Shown piece after piece: positions 16,178-25,054 of a stretch of 64,000 nt of DNA. The stretch is from Microbacterium sp. LWH11-1.2 (GTDB lineage Bacteria; Actinomycetota; Actinomycetes; Actinomycetales; Microbacteriaceae). The position numbers were made by a program, and so were the translations under genes. The notes below the pieces were generated by a model. It saw nothing but the letters and a program-made list of their open reading frames with translations. It had not been told where the DNA came from and did no database searches. Where the stretch lies: assembly GCF_038397745.1 (NCBI RefSeq), contig NZ_CP151636.1, forward strand, positions 2,480,001 through 2,544,000. The letters are read 5' to 3'. The stretch's first letter is position 1; each line of letters opens with the position of its first letter.

Positions 16178-17293
16178 ATGTCGATCGATGCGAACGGCGA
16201 CGTCACCATCCAGGGGATCTCCCTCCGCGGCCTGCCCAAGGTCTCGCTGCACGACCACCTCGACGGCGCCCTGCGTCCGGCCACGATCATCGAGCTGGCG
16301 GACGAGATCGGTCTCGACGTGCCGGAGTCCGATCCCGCCGCTCTCGGCCGCTGGTTCGCGAAGCAGAGCGACTCCGGCTCGCTCGTCGAGTACCTGAAGA
16401 CCTTCGACCTGACGACCGCCGTGATGCAGACCCAGGAGGGACTCACGCGTGTCGCGCGAGAGTTCGTCCAGGACCTGGCAGCGGACGGCGTGATCTACGG
16501 CGAGGTGCGCTGGGCTCCGGAGCAGCATCTCACGCGCGGACTCACGCTCGAACAGACCGTCGAGGCCGTTCAGCAGGGCATCGAGGAGGGCGAGGACGCG
16601 GCGGACCGCGACGGGCGGAGCATCCGCGTCGGCCAGCTGATCACGGCGATGCGCCATACGGATCGGGCGCTCGAGATCGCCGAGCTCGCGGTCGATTTCC
16701 GCGGTCGTGGTGCCGTGGGCTTCGACATCGCCGGGCCCGAGGACGGCTTCCCGCCCTCGAACCACCGCAAGGCGTTCGACTACCTCGCCGAGAACTTCTT
16801 CCCCGTGACCGTGCACGCCGGCGAAGCCGCAGGTCCCGCGTCGATCCGTTCGGCGCTGCTCGACGGCCGTGCGCTGCGTCTCGGCCACGGCGTGCGCATC
16901 GCGGAGGATCTCCAGGTCGTGACCCAGGAGGGTGACGAGGTGCAGGTGCAGTTCGGAGAACTGGCCCGCTGGGTGCGCGATCGCGAGATCCCGCTGGAAC
17001 TCTCCCCGTCGTCGAACCTGCAGACCGGCGCGATCGCCGCGTGGGGCACGACGATGGCCGACCACCCGTTCGATTTGCTGTATCAGCTCGGCTTCGCGGT
17101 GACGGTCAACGTGGACAACCGCACGATGAGCGCCACCTCGCTCACGCGCGAGCTCGCCCTGCTCGTCGAGGCCTTCGAGTACGACCTCGACGACCTCGAG
17201 ACGTTCCAGTTCAATGCGGCCGCGGCCGCCTTCCTCCCGGTCGAGGAGCGCGAAGAGCTCGTCGAGATGATCGCCGAAGGATTCAACGACTGA
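16178..17293 (+). CDS. add: Adenosine deaminase
   Basis: A 371-residue zinc enzyme that converts adenosine or deoxyadenosine to inosine forms, feeding the purine nucleoside phosphorylase encoded at 33 kb. Metal and catalytic motifs are complete: HDHLDGALRP near residue 23, HAGEAAGP with catalytic Glu near residue 210, LSPSSNLQTG near residue 278 and NVDNRTMSATS near residue 310. The start ATG has AGAGG 7 nt upstream. A TAACCT hexamer near 16139 could give a short-leader promoter for this gene. Confidence 0.95.
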   Translation: MSIDANGDVTIQGISLRGLPKVSLHDHLDGALRPATIIELADEIGLDVPESDPAALGRWFAKQSDSGSLVEYLKTFDLTTAVMQTQEGLTRVAREFVQDLAADGVIYGEVRWAPEQHLTRGLTLEQTVEAVQQGIEEGEDAADRDGRSIRVGQLITAMRHTDRALEIAELAVDFRGRGAVGFDIAGPEDGFPPSNHRKAFDYLAENFFPVTVHAGEAAGPASIRSALLDGRALRLGHGVRIAEDLQVVTQEGDEVQVQFGELARWVRDREIPLELSPSSNLQTGAIAAWGTTMADHPFDLLYQLGFAVTVNVDNRTMSATSLTRELALLVEAFEYDLDDLETFQFNAAAAAFLPVEEREELVEMIAEGFND

Positions 17294-17294
17294 C

Positions 17295-18425
17295 ATGTCC
17301 CAGAAGAGTCGACGCCGGGTGAGCGTTCTCGCCGTGATCGTGAGCGCCGCCGTCGTCCTCCTGGGCGGGGGTGCGGTCGCCGCATTCGTCTGGACGAACG
17401 GCACGCCGAACGGCCAGAAGCCGGCGGCGACCGAGACGGAGAAGCCGCTCCCGACACCGGAATCCGAGCCGGAACCCCTCTCACCGGCCGAGCAGCTGCT
17501 CGCCGACGCCGACAATCCGCTGGCCTGCGCGGTGTCGTTCGCCGGTGACGGCGTCGTGCAGGACCCGATGCTGCAGTGGCAGAACGGCCTCTATCAGTCG
17601 CTGCCGATCCCTGCGGCGGACGGGCGCGTGTTCGCCGGCTGGTATGCGACCGCGGACGATGCTGCGGCGTTCAGCCCGGAGGCCCGTATCAACGGCGCCG
17701 ATCCGGTGACGTGCACCGACCAGCAGATCGAGCTCCACGGAGCCTGGAAGACGCCGGAGGAGAACGTCGCGGCGAACACGCAGGTCCCGATCCTGATGTA
17801 CCACCAGTTCACGACGAACCCCGACGGCGAGTCCGGCTGGCTGCGCGGCAACTACGCCTACATCGGCGACTTCGACGCGCAGATGAACCACATCGCCACC
17901 ACCGGCTTCTATCTGCCGACGTGGGACGAGCTGAGCGCGTTCATCGACGGGCGGCTGTTCCTGCCCCCGCGTTCGGTGATCATCACGGATGACGATGCCG
18001 ATCAGACCTGGTTCGACCTCGCGGCGCCGCTCGTGGAGAAGTACGAGCTGCTCACGACCTCGTTCATGGTCACGGCGTACCGCTCCGACCCGCCCCCGTC
18101 CATCTACGTCCTGCGCCGTTCGCACACGCACGACATGCACCAGGCCGGAGCCAACGGCCAGGGACGCATCGTCAACTGGACGCCGGACGAGGTCGCCGCC
18201 GACCTCAACATGTCGGGTGACATCCTCGGCGTGCGCGAGGTCATCGCGTACCCCTTCGGACACTACAACGACACAGCCAAGCAGGGTGTGCTGCAGGCGG
18301 GCTACGAGATGGCGCGCACGATCGAGCCCGGCTATGTCGTGATCGGCACCGACAAGCTCGCTCTCCCCGTCGTGCGCATCGACTACGGGATGGGGCTGGA
18401 CGCGCTGATCAAGCGCATCGGCTGA
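17295..18425 (+). CDS. Membrane-anchored polysaccharide-deacetylase-like protein with an InlB-type repeat
   Basis: A 376-residue protein. A signal anchor spans residues 9-32 and a Pro/Glu-rich linker residues 40-65. Residues ~77-152 look like a single InlB B-repeat (Flg_new-like) with FAGWYAT near 114 and LHGAW near 147. The polysaccharide deacetylase (NodB) fold starts at VPILMYHQF (164-172). The usual TFDDG catalytic motif is replaced by ITDDDAD (230-236), while the substrate loop IAYPFG is kept. It therefore acts outside the cell, probably on peptidoglycan or another amino sugar polymer, but activity is uncertain. It starts one base after the add stop, so it shares that transcript. Confidence 0.8.
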   Translation: MSQKSRRRVSVLAVIVSAAVVLLGGGAVAAFVWTNGTPNGQKPAATETEKPLPTPESEPEPLSPAEQLLADADNPLACAVSFAGDGVVQDPMLQWQNGLYQSLPIPAADGRVFAGWYATADDAAAFSPEARINGADPVTCTDQQIELHGAWKTPEENVAANTQVPILMYHQFTTNPDGESGWLRGNYAYIGDFDAQMNHIATTGFYLPTWDELSAFIDGRLFLPPRSVIITDDDADQTWFDLAAPLVEKYELLTTSFMVTAYRSDPPPSIYVLRRSHTHDMHQAGANGQGRIVNWTPDEVAADLNMSGDILGVREVIAYPFGHYNDTAKQGVLQAGYEMARTIEPGYVVIGTDKLALPVVRIDYGMGLDALIKRIG

Positions 18426-18452
18426 GACCCGACGAGCGGGCAGGATGGTCGC

Positions 18453-19316
18453 ATGCCTGCTTCCGTCCTCATCGTCGGCCCTGCCTCGTGGAACACCATC
18501 GTCGTCCTCGACCGGCTCCCCGAGCCTGTCCCGCACATGCAGTTCGCCGAGGACACGTGGGAGACGGTCGGCGGGACGAGTGCAGGGAAGGCTCTCAGCC
18601 TCACGGCGCTCGGGCGCGCGACGACGCTGTGCGCGCAGGCGGGTGACGATGAGCACGGTGCCAGGCTCCGCGACGCGCTGCGCGCGGCCGGCGTGCACGC
18701 GCGGTGGGCGGAGGGCCTGACGGAGCGGCACCTCAACCTGATGACCCGCCGCGGCGAGCGGGTCTCGCTGTACCTCGCCGCACCGCGACCGACAGGGGGC
18801 GAGCAGGATGAGTCCCTGCGGGCGGCGATGGCGGCGGCCGACGCGGTCGTGCTGGACCTCGGAGCCGAGTCCGAGCGGCTGCTGCCGCTCGCGCGTGAGG
18901 TCGGAACGCCGATCTGGGTCGACGTGCACGACTACGACGGGGAGTCCGATTTCCACCGGCCGTTCCTTGCGGTGGCGGATGCCGTCTTCTGCAACGCCGA
19001 TCGCCTCGACGACCCGGTGGCCTTCCTCCGCGGATGCATCGGGGGCGGAGCACGCCTCGCCGTCTGCACCCTCGGGGCGGAGGGAGCGGTGGCGATCGAC
19101 GAGGACGGTGCGGAGCATCGGGTGGCGGCGGTGCCGGTCGACGTCACCGACACGAACGGCGCGGGGGACGCGTTCCTCGCCGGTGTGCTCGACGCCCGGC
19201 TGTCGGGGGCAGCTGTCGGTGACGCGCTCGCCGCGGGTGCGACGTCGGCGTCCGCCGTGCTGCGCACGCGGCACCTGCATCCGCTGCTGGATGCCGTGCT
19301 GCCGCTGCCGCGGTGA
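18453..19316 (+). CDS. PfkB-family carbohydrate or nucleoside kinase
   Basis: A 287-residue ribokinase-family kinase. The N-terminal start with GPASWNTIVVLDRLP, the glycine-rich substrate loop VGGTSAGKAL near residue 36 and the catalytic anion-hole motif DTNGAGDAFLAGV near residue 232 are clear. Substrate cannot be read from sequence. Given its position after nucleoside catabolism, a ribose/deoxyribose or nucleoside substrate is possible but only inferred. A CAGGAT hexamer sits exactly 6 nt before the ATG, one base off the TANNNT pattern of leaderless genes here. Confidence 0.85.
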   Translation: MPASVLIVGPASWNTIVVLDRLPEPVPHMQFAEDTWETVGGTSAGKALSLTALGRATTLCAQAGDDEHGARLRDALRAAGVHARWAEGLTERHLNLMTRRGERVSLYLAAPRPTGGEQDESLRAAMAAADAVVLDLGAESERLLPLAREVGTPIWVDVHDYDGESDFHRPFLAVADAVFCNADRLDDPVAFLRGCIGGGARLAVCTLGAEGAVAIDEDGAEHRVAAVPVDVTDTNGAGDAFLAGVLDARLSGAAVGDALAAGATSASAVLRTRHLHPLLDAVLPLPR

Positions 19317-19346
19317 GCAGCGCTCAGTTCAGGAGCACGGCGCGGC

Positions 19347-20093
19347 TCAGCGGGGGAGAGCCTCGAGGAAGGCGCCTGCTCGCTCCGTGACCTCGGCGTG
19401 CATGTCCTCCGTCGAGATCGTGGGGGTGCCGTCGCCCGCCTGCGGGCCGTAGTCGCCGAAGGAGGCGTGGGCTGCGCCCTCGATCTCGACCATCTCCGCA
19501 TCGGCGGGGAGCTGATCTCGCGCGGCATCGATCTTCTCCGGAGTGGAGAGCCCGTCATCGCTGCCGGCGAGACTGAGCACAGGCAGGCCGCTCGCCGAGA
19601 GGTCCGTCGCGCAGTAGGACCCGAAGAGGATGAGGGCATCCGCATCGGCCGCGAGCTGACAGGCGCGCACGCCGCCGAGCGAGTGACCGCCGACGCCCCA
19701 GACCTCGACATCGGGCGCAGCCGACGTGAAGGAGCCGAGTCCGCGCGGATCGAAGAAGGCGAGGTTCAGCCAGGGACGCGTGATCACGACCGTCACGCCC
19801 TCCTCGGCGAGCCCCTGCAGGATCGCGGCGTACGCCCAGGGGTCGACCTTGGCGCCGGGGACGAACACCAGCCCGAGCTCGGACTCGCCGTCGGCCGGAG
19901 CGAGGACGATCCCCTGCTCGGCATCCTCCACGGTGATGGCGGCGTTCTCGCGGACGCCGGCCAGGGGAGCCGGCTCGGCGGGCATGACGCCGATCTGACT
20001 CCAGGCGACGATCCCGCCGACGCCGAGGAGCAGCAGGATCGCGAGACTCCCGAGCACCCGCTTCAGGACGCGACGACCCCGTTTCCTCTGCAC
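19347..20093 (-). CDS. Membrane-anchored alpha/beta hydrolase
   Basis: A 248-residue protein with an N-terminal basic stretch and one hydrophobic segment (about residues 13-35), then an alpha/beta hydrolase domain facing outside. The nucleophile elbow is GGHSLGG near residue 135, and the probable acid and base are Asp in LAGSDDG and His in EGAAHASFG. It resembles dienelactone-hydrolase-like and lipase-like families; the substrate is unknown. The start is GTG without a convincing ribosome-binding site. It begins 9 bp after the epimerase gene, so it is the last gene of a four-gene minus-strand cassette. Confidence 0.75.
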   Translation of the reverse strand: MQRKRGRRVLKRVLGSLAILLLLGVGGIVAWSQIGVMPAEPAPLAGVRENAAITVEDAEQGIVLAPADGESELGLVFVPGAKVDPWAYAAILQGLAEEGVTVVITRPWLNLAFFDPRGLGSFTSAAPDVEVWGVGGHSLGGVRACQLAADADALILFGSYCATDLSASGLPVLSLAGSDDGLSTPEKIDAARDQLPADAEMVEIEGAAHASFGDYGPQAGDGTPTISTEDMHAEVTERAGAFLEALPR

Positions 20094-20102
20094 ACGTCAA
20101 CG

Positions 20103-21077
20103 CTACTCCGTCGCCCGGCCCCTTCCCTGAGCGGCGCCGACCGACGGGTGGGTGGCGAGGTACTCCTCGAACGCCTCGCGCGTGGTGCGCGTCGGGACGA
20201 AGCCGAACTCCTCCTTGAGCCGCGTGTTCGCCAGGACCGGTCGATAGCGCAGGAAGGGCACCTTCTCCGGTCCGTGCTCCGTGAGGCGCAGCATCCGTCC
20301 GATCCGCAGCGCGGCGGCGAGCGCCCAGGCGGGGAGCACGAGCTGGCGTCTGCCCAGCCGCTCCGCGATCTCGGGCACCGTCATCCGGCCGTCTCCCGCG
20401 ACGTTGAAGACTCCGGCCGGACCGTCGGTCGCCGCCCGCACCATTGCGGCGGCGACATCGTCCACCCACACGAAGACGAAGGGGGAGTCGGAGCCGGCGA
20501 TGCGGAGGATCCGGCGGCCGTCCCAGAGCGCGGTGATCTGATTCCGGACCGAAGGCCCTAGGATCGTGCCGATGCGGAACACCACCTGCTCCAGGTCCGG
20601 ATGCGTCGCGCGGTGCTCGGCGAGCATCTCCTCGACGAGGCGCTTGTGCCGTGAGTACGGGAAGGCGTCGTTGCCGCGGAGCGGCTGGTCCTCGTCGATC
20701 CATTCCGGATTGTCGGCGTGGTAGCCGTAGGCGGCGCCGGAGCTGGACACCACGATCCGGCGCACCCCCGTCGCGACGCACGCCGCGAGCACGTTCGCCG
20801 ACCCGTCGACGTCGACCCGGTACTCCCGATCGACGTCGCGCCCCGGATTGACGATCGCAGCGAGGTGCACGACGGTGTCGATGCGGTGTTCGCGAAGGAG
20901 GGGAGCGATCACTGCCGCGTCCTGCACGTCGAGCACGACGTCGAGGATCCCGGGCCGTGCGGTGCCGGTGCGCACATCCGCGGAGACCACGAGCTCGACG
21001 TCGTCTCGGGCTGCCAGCGCCTGCGCGACGTGCGAGCCGAGGAACCCGCCGCCCCCGGTGATGAGCACCCGCGTCAC
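20103..21077 (-). CDS. NAD-dependent epimerase/dehydratase (extended SDR)
   Basis: A 324-residue extended short-chain dehydrogenase. The Rossmann motif GGGGFLGSH lies at residues 8-16. HLAAIVNP and the catalytic set SSSGAAYG (Ser) and YSRHK (Tyr, Lys) follow. The C-terminal region resembles NAD-dependent epimerases and 3-beta-hydroxysteroid dehydrogenase-like proteins. The GTG start at 21077 overlaps the stop of the transporter gene (GTGA), so the two are coupled. The frame remains open upstream to 21590, but this part is a shadow of the transporter gene. The substrate is unknown. Confidence 0.85.
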   Translation of the reverse strand: MTRVLITGGGGFLGSHVAQALAARDDVELVVSADVRTGTARPGILDVVLDVQDAAVIAPLLREHRIDTVVHLAAIVNPGRDVDREYRVDVDGSANVLAACVATGVRRIVVSSSGAAYGYHADNPEWIDEDQPLRGNDAFPYSRHKRLVEEMLAEHRATHPDLEQVVFRIGTILGPSVRNQITALWDGRRILRIAGSDSPFVFVWVDDVAAAMVRAATDGPAGVFNVAGDGRMTVPEIAERLGRRQLVLPAWALAAALRIGRMLRLTEHGPEKVPFLRYRPVLANTRLKEEFGFVPTRTTREAFEEYLATHPSVGAAQGRGRATE

Positions 21078-22027
21078 GGCGACGCCTCGGTCACCGTGCG
21101 CCCGCTGGCATCGCCGCTCGCCGAGCCCGTGCGTCTCTTCGTGTGCCGCGCCCAGAGCCCTGCCAGGATCAGGCCCGCGATGATGTCCCAGATGCCCCAC
21201 CACCCGGCGACGATCGCCATGCCGCCGAGGCCGTCGAAGAACAGGAAGACCAGGCCGAGACCGAGGCCGGCGTTGCGGATGCCGACCTCGAAGGTCATCG
21301 CCTTGCGCTCGCGGGTGCCGAGGCCGCCGACGACCGCGGTTCCGTAGCCGAGAGCCAGCGCCACGGCGTCGTGCACCGTGACGACGATCAGGATCACGCC
21401 GAGGACCTGCACGAAGACCGCCCAGTTGCCGACGAGCGCGGCGATGATGAAGCCGAGCAGGGCGATGAGGCTGAACCACTTCACGAACGGCTGCACGCGG
21501 GCGGCGAATCCGGGTGTCTTCGCCCGCAGCAGGAGGCCGAGCGCGAAGGGCAGTCCGACGATGAGCAGGATCTCCAGCAGCATCCGCCACGGGTCGAGAG
21601 CGACCTCGCGGAGCAGCGTGCGGGCGGTGGGATGCAGCGAGCCCCAGAACGTGATGCTCAGCGGCATGGCGACGATGTAGAGGAGATTGCCGACCGCGGT
21701 CAGCGACACCGAGAGCGCGACATTCCCGCCGGCCCGGTGTGTGAGCACCTGGGAGATGTTGCCGGGCGGACAGCAGGCGACCAGCAGCATGCCGAGCGCC
21801 ATCGACGGCGGGACAGGGAGCACCAGCGTCAGCAGGAACGTCGCGATCGGCAGCAGGAGCAGCTGGGCGAGGAGGGCGATGACGAAGGGCTTCGGATGCT
21901 TCGCCACGACACGGAAGTCGCTCGGGGCCGTGTCGAGGGCGATCCCGAACATGATCAGGCCCAGCACCACGTTCAGGATCGTCAGCGTGCCGGGCGTGAA
22001 CGAGAGGACGACGTCGTCGACGTTCAT
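21074..22027 (-). CDS. Bile acid:sodium symporter (BASS) family transporter
   Basis: A 317-residue membrane protein with about nine to ten helices. The family core CCPPGNISQVLTH near residue 86 carries the Asn/Ser sodium-site residues, and EVGIRNAGLGL near residue 248 is the second conserved repeat. BASS carriers import organic anions (bile acids, pantoate, pyruvate and others) with sodium. It overlaps both neighbours by 4 bp (ATGA with the monooxygenase, GTGA with the epimerase), so transport and metabolism are probably linked. The C-terminus is Arg/Gly-rich and cytoplasmic. Confidence 0.88.
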   Translation of the reverse strand: MNVDDVVLSFTPGTLTILNVVLGLIMFGIALDTAPSDFRVVAKHPKPFVIALLAQLLLLPIATFLLTLVLPVPPSMALGMLLVACCPPGNISQVLTHRAGGNVALSVSLTAVGNLLYIVAMPLSITFWGSLHPTARTLLREVALDPWRMLLEILLIVGLPFALGLLLRAKTPGFAARVQPFVKWFSLIALLGFIIAALVGNWAVFVQVLGVILIVVTVHDAVALALGYGTAVVGGLGTRERKAMTFEVGIRNAGLGLGLVFLFFDGLGGMAIVAGWWGIWDIIAGLILAGLWARHTKRRTGSASGDASGRTVTEASP

Positions 22028-23316
22028 GCCGACGCCTCCAGCGCGCTCTTCTCGCGGCGGACGGCGCCGCGGTAGGCGTCCTTGTTCACGTAGTACGCCA
22101 TCCGGTCCAGCCCGAGGTAGTGGTATCCGCCGGTCAGGTCCGGCCAGGGCGCGGCCGTGACGCGGTCGCGGAATCGGGCAGCGCGCGACGCATCGTGCTC
22201 GACGGCGTCGAGATAGGCGGCGAGGAGGTCGGCCTGCTCGGCGCGGCCCTGCCAGCCGATGCCGGAGGCCTCGATCATGCCCATGACGTACAGCCCGTTG
22301 AACGACGCGGGGAAGAGGTTGAGGAACAGGCGCGGCGAGGCGCCCTGCCAGTGAAGGTGCTCCCGGTCGACGAAGGGATAGTCGAGGGTGTATCCGGTGG
22401 CCAGGAGCACGAGGTCGTAGTCGTCTGCGCTGCCGTCGCGGAAGCGCACGGTGCTGCCGTCGAAGCGTTCGACGTCGGCGCGGATGCGCAGGTCTCCCTG
22501 GCCGAGGTGGTTGAGGATCATGGTGTTCACGATGGGATGGGACTCGTAGATGCGGTACCGGGGCTTCGGGAAGCCGAAGCGCACGGGATCGCCCGTGAAG
22601 GCCCGCAGCACCCGGCTGTCGACCGCCTGCTTGATCCTCGCGGGCAGCGGGCGCCCCTGGTTGAGCGTGTCGCTCGGCCTGCCGAACAGGTAGCGGGGCA
22701 CGAAGTAGTACCCGCGCCGCACGCTCATGTCGACGGAAGCCGCGTGGTGCACGGCATCCACCGCGATGTCGCAGCCGGAGTTGCCCGCACCGATCAGGAG
22801 CACCCTCTTGCCCGAGAGCTGCTCGGCCGTCTTGTAGGCGCTGGTGTGCAGCACCTCGCCGGAGAAGCTGCCGGGGAAGGTCGGGATGTTCGGCTCCGCG
22901 AGCGTCCCGTTCGCGAGCACGACACCGGCGTACCATCGCGTCTGCGTGCCCTCGGAGCCGTCGCTCGTGAGATCCCATCCGCCGTCTCGCGGTTCGAGAC
23001 GCGTGACCCTCGTGTCGAACCGGAAGAGCTCGGCGAGACCGAAGTGGTCCGCGTAGTCCCGGAAGTACTCCCGCATCACCCGGTGGCCCGGATAGTCGAC
23101 CGTGGAGCGCATCGGGAACTCCGTGAACTCCGTCGTCGTGCGCGACGAGATCAGGTGCGCCGACTCGTACATCGTGCTGCGCGGATTGGCGATGTCCCAG
23201 AGGCCGCCGACGCCGTGGGAGGCCTCGTACCCGTCCACCGCGATGCCGCGCTTCTGCAGCGCGCGGGCCGTGGCCAGCCCCGACGGGCCCGCGCCGATCA
23301 CGGCGTATCTGTTCAT
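22024..23316 (-). CDS. Flavin-containing monooxygenase
   Basis: A 430-residue class B flavoprotein monooxygenase. The FAD site GAGPSGLATAR is at residues 8-18. The FMO fingerprint FxGxxxHxxxY is seen as FSGEVLHTSAY near residue 150. The NADPH site GAGNSGCD lies near residue 176, and a typical ATGY motif near residue 308. Such enzymes oxygenate N, S or carbonyl groups using NADPH and O2. The form of the fingerprint fits FMO better than classical Baeyer-Villiger enzymes. The ATG has GGGAG upstream. It is the first gene of a cassette with a transporter, an epimerase and a hydrolase. Confidence 0.88.
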   Translation of the reverse strand: MNRYAVIGAGPSGLATARALQKRGIAVDGYEASHGVGGLWDIANPRSTMYESAHLISSRTTTEFTEFPMRSTVDYPGHRVMREYFRDYADHFGLAELFRFDTRVTRLEPRDGGWDLTSDGSEGTQTRWYAGVVLANGTLAEPNIPTFPGSFSGEVLHTSAYKTAEQLSGKRVLLIGAGNSGCDIAVDAVHHAASVDMSVRRGYYFVPRYLFGRPSDTLNQGRPLPARIKQAVDSRVLRAFTGDPVRFGFPKPRYRIYESHPIVNTMILNHLGQGDLRIRADVERFDGSTVRFRDGSADDYDLVLLATGYTLDYPFVDREHLHWQGASPRLFLNLFPASFNGLYVMGMIEASGIGWQGRAEQADLLAAYLDAVEHDASRAARFRDRVTAAPWPDLTGGYHYLGLDRMAYYVNKDAYRGAVRREKSALEASA

Positions 23317-23341
23317 GCTGCTCCCTGCACGTCACTGTGCG

Positions 23342-23384
23342 CGAAAAGGCGATGCTCGAAAAGGCGGTGCTCGAAAGGGGCGCT
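23342..23384. repeat. Short tandem repeat, three copies of a 15-bp unit
   Basis: The units are CGAAAAGGCGATGCT (23342-23356), CGAAAAGGCGGTGCT (23357-23371) and a decayed CGAAAGGGGCGCT (23372-23384). They lie between the monooxygenase start and the end of the mannitol operon. The last unit forms the left arm of the terminator hairpin. Confidence 0.7.
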
Positions 23385-23398
23385 CGCGAAAGCGCCCC
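23377..23398 (-). terminator. Terminator hairpin of the mannitol operon
   Basis: GGGGCGCT pairs perfectly with AGCGCCCC around a 6-nt loop. On the minus strand it is followed by TTTCGAG. A second, imperfect hairpin (GCGCCC at 23393-23398 with GGGCGC near 23425-23430, and CCCGAT/ATCGGG at 23403-23417) shares an arm, so only one of the two can form at a time. Confidence 0.6.
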
Positions 23399-23447
23399 CG
23401 CTCCCGATCGTATCGGGTGGGCGAGGGCGCTCCGGCACGGCGCGGGA

Positions 23448-24605
23448 TCAGGCCTCGCGGAGCGTCTGCTGCCGCTCCTCGACGGCCTCGCGGACAGCGG
23501 CGAACAGCGGATGCTCCGGATCGAGTCCGGTGACGAGGGCGGTCAGCGCCCTCGCGTCCTCCGAGCGCAGCAGCCGCTGGAGCTCGACCGACTGCTCGTC
23601 GTCGGCGTCGTCGAACTCGAGCGCCGCGGCGACGGCCGCGACCAGGGCATCGGCGGGCAGGCCGCGCTCGGCGGCCATGGCCGCGGGGCCGATGAACCGC
23701 TCGTGCCGCGAGATCTTGCGCAGCGGCTGACGTCCGACGCGCTGCACCGTGTCGATCAGCGCCGGGTTGCGGAACCGCTCGAGGATCGTCGCGCGATACG
23801 ACGCGAGGTCGGCGGGATCCAGCCCGTGTTCGGCCACCAGCACCGCGGACGTCTCCTCGAGTGCCGCCGACACGCGCGCGGCGATGTCGGGGTCGGCCAA
23901 GGCGTCCGAGATGCGCTCGACTCCGGCGCGGGCGCCGAAGTAGGCGGTGGCCGCGTGTCCCGTGTTCACCGTGAAGAGCTTGCGCTCGATGAACGGGGCG
24001 AGGTCCTCGACGAAGTGCGCTCCCGGGATGCTCGGGAGGTCGTCGCCGAACGGGCCGGCTTCGATCGCCCACTCGAAGTACGGCTCGACCGTGACGTCCA
24101 CCCCTCCGTCGGCGGGCTGGGCCGGCACGATGCGGTCGACCGCGGTGTTCGCGAACACCGCGCGCGACAGCAGGTCTCCGGCATCCGCCCCGGCGGCCGC
24201 CTGGATCTCCGAACGGAGCAGGTCCGTCGCGCCGATCGCGTTCTCGCACGCCATCACCTGCAGAGGTGCGGCGTCGGGGGAGCGCTGCGCGAGACCCGCG
24301 ACGATCGCCGGTGCGACGAAGCGCAGCACGGTGGGACCGACCGCGGTCGTGACGACATCCGCCGTCGCGATCTCGCGGGTGAGGGCCTCCGGGTCGGTGC
24401 GACTGTTGACCGCGCGGAACCCGGTGACGACGTGGTCGACGCCCCCGGGTCCCGCCTCGTGCACGGTGTACTCGTCGACCGCGTTGATGGCGTCCACGAG
24501 GGCGTCGGCGACATCGGAGAACACGACCTCGTACCCGCCCTCGTGCAGCAGCAGGCCCACGAAGCCGCGCCCGATGTTGCCGGCGCCGAAGTGGACGGCC
24601 TTCAT
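23448..24605 (-). CDS. mtlD: Mannitol-1-phosphate 5-dehydrogenase
   Basis: A 385-residue polyol dehydrogenase that oxidises mannitol-1-phosphate, the product of the PTS, to fructose-6-phosphate with NAD. The N-terminal [15 protein letters not shown] is the family's NAD-binding hallmark and sets the start at 24605. An ATG at 24623 overlapping the EIIA stop and a GTG at 24626 are alternatives that would add a Gly-rich stub. The NTGHA motif near residue 215 is in the catalytic domain. It is the last gene of the operon and is followed by a hairpin. Confidence 0.93.
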   Translation of the reverse strand: MKAVHFGAGNIGRGFVGLLLHEGGYEVVFSDVADALVDAINAVDEYTVHEAGPGGVDHVVTGFRAVNSRTDPEALTREIATADVVTTAVGPTVLRFVAPAIVAGLAQRSPDAAPLQVMACENAIGATDLLRSEIQAAAGADAGDLLSRAVFANTAVDRIVPAQPADGGVDVTVEPYFEWAIEAGPFGDDLPSIPGAHFVEDLAPFIERKLFTVNTGHAATAYFGARAGVERISDALADPDIAARVSAALEETSAVLVAEHGLDPADLASYRATILERFRNPALIDTVQRVGRQPLRKISRHERFIGPAAMAAERGLPADALVAAVAAALEFDDADDEQSVELQRLLRSEDARALTALVTGLDPEHPLFAAVREAVEERQQTLREA

Positions 24606-24622
24606 CCCTCGTCCACCACCCA

Positions 24623-25054
24623 TCACTCGTTGACCGCGGAGAGCAGCGCGAACAGCTCGTCCGGTGTCTGCGCCGCGTTGAGCTTCTCGACGTCGTCCTC
24701 GTCGGAGAAGAGGATCGCGATCTGCGACAGGATCTCCAGGTGCTCGTCACCGCGACCGGCGATGCCGATCACGAACGTCGCCTGCTCGCCCGCCCAGTCG
24801 ACGCCGCCGTCGTAGCGGACCACCGAGAGGGCGGAGCCGAGGATCGCGTCCTTGGTCTCGTTCGTGCCGTGCGGGATCGCGAGACCGTTGCCCATGTAGG
24901 TCGAGACCGTCTCCTCGCGCTGACGCATCGCGTCGACGTACGCGGGTGTGACGGCGCCGGCGGACACGAGGATGTCGGTGGCCTCCTGAAGGGCGGCCTC
25001 CTGCGTGCTGCTGCCCGAGTGGATGCGGACCTGGCCGATGGTCAGAACGCTCAT
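24623..25054 (-). CDS. mtlF: Mannitol PTS EIIA component
   Basis: A 143-residue fructose/mannitol-type EIIA. It takes phosphate from HPr on H62 ([10 protein letters not shown]) and passes it to the IIB domain of the EIICB protein encoded upstream. The arginine-containing loop and the [10 protein letters not shown] motif are conserved. The ATG overlaps the stop of EIICB by 4 bp, which fixes the start inside a longer open frame. Confidence 0.93.
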   Translation of the reverse strand: MSVLTIGQVRIHSGSSTQEAALQEATDILVSAGAVTPAYVDAMRQREETVSTYMGNGLAIPHGTNETKDAILGSALSVVRYDGGVDWAGEQATFVIGIAGRGDEHLEILSQIAILFSDEDDVEKLNAAQTPDELFALLSAVNE

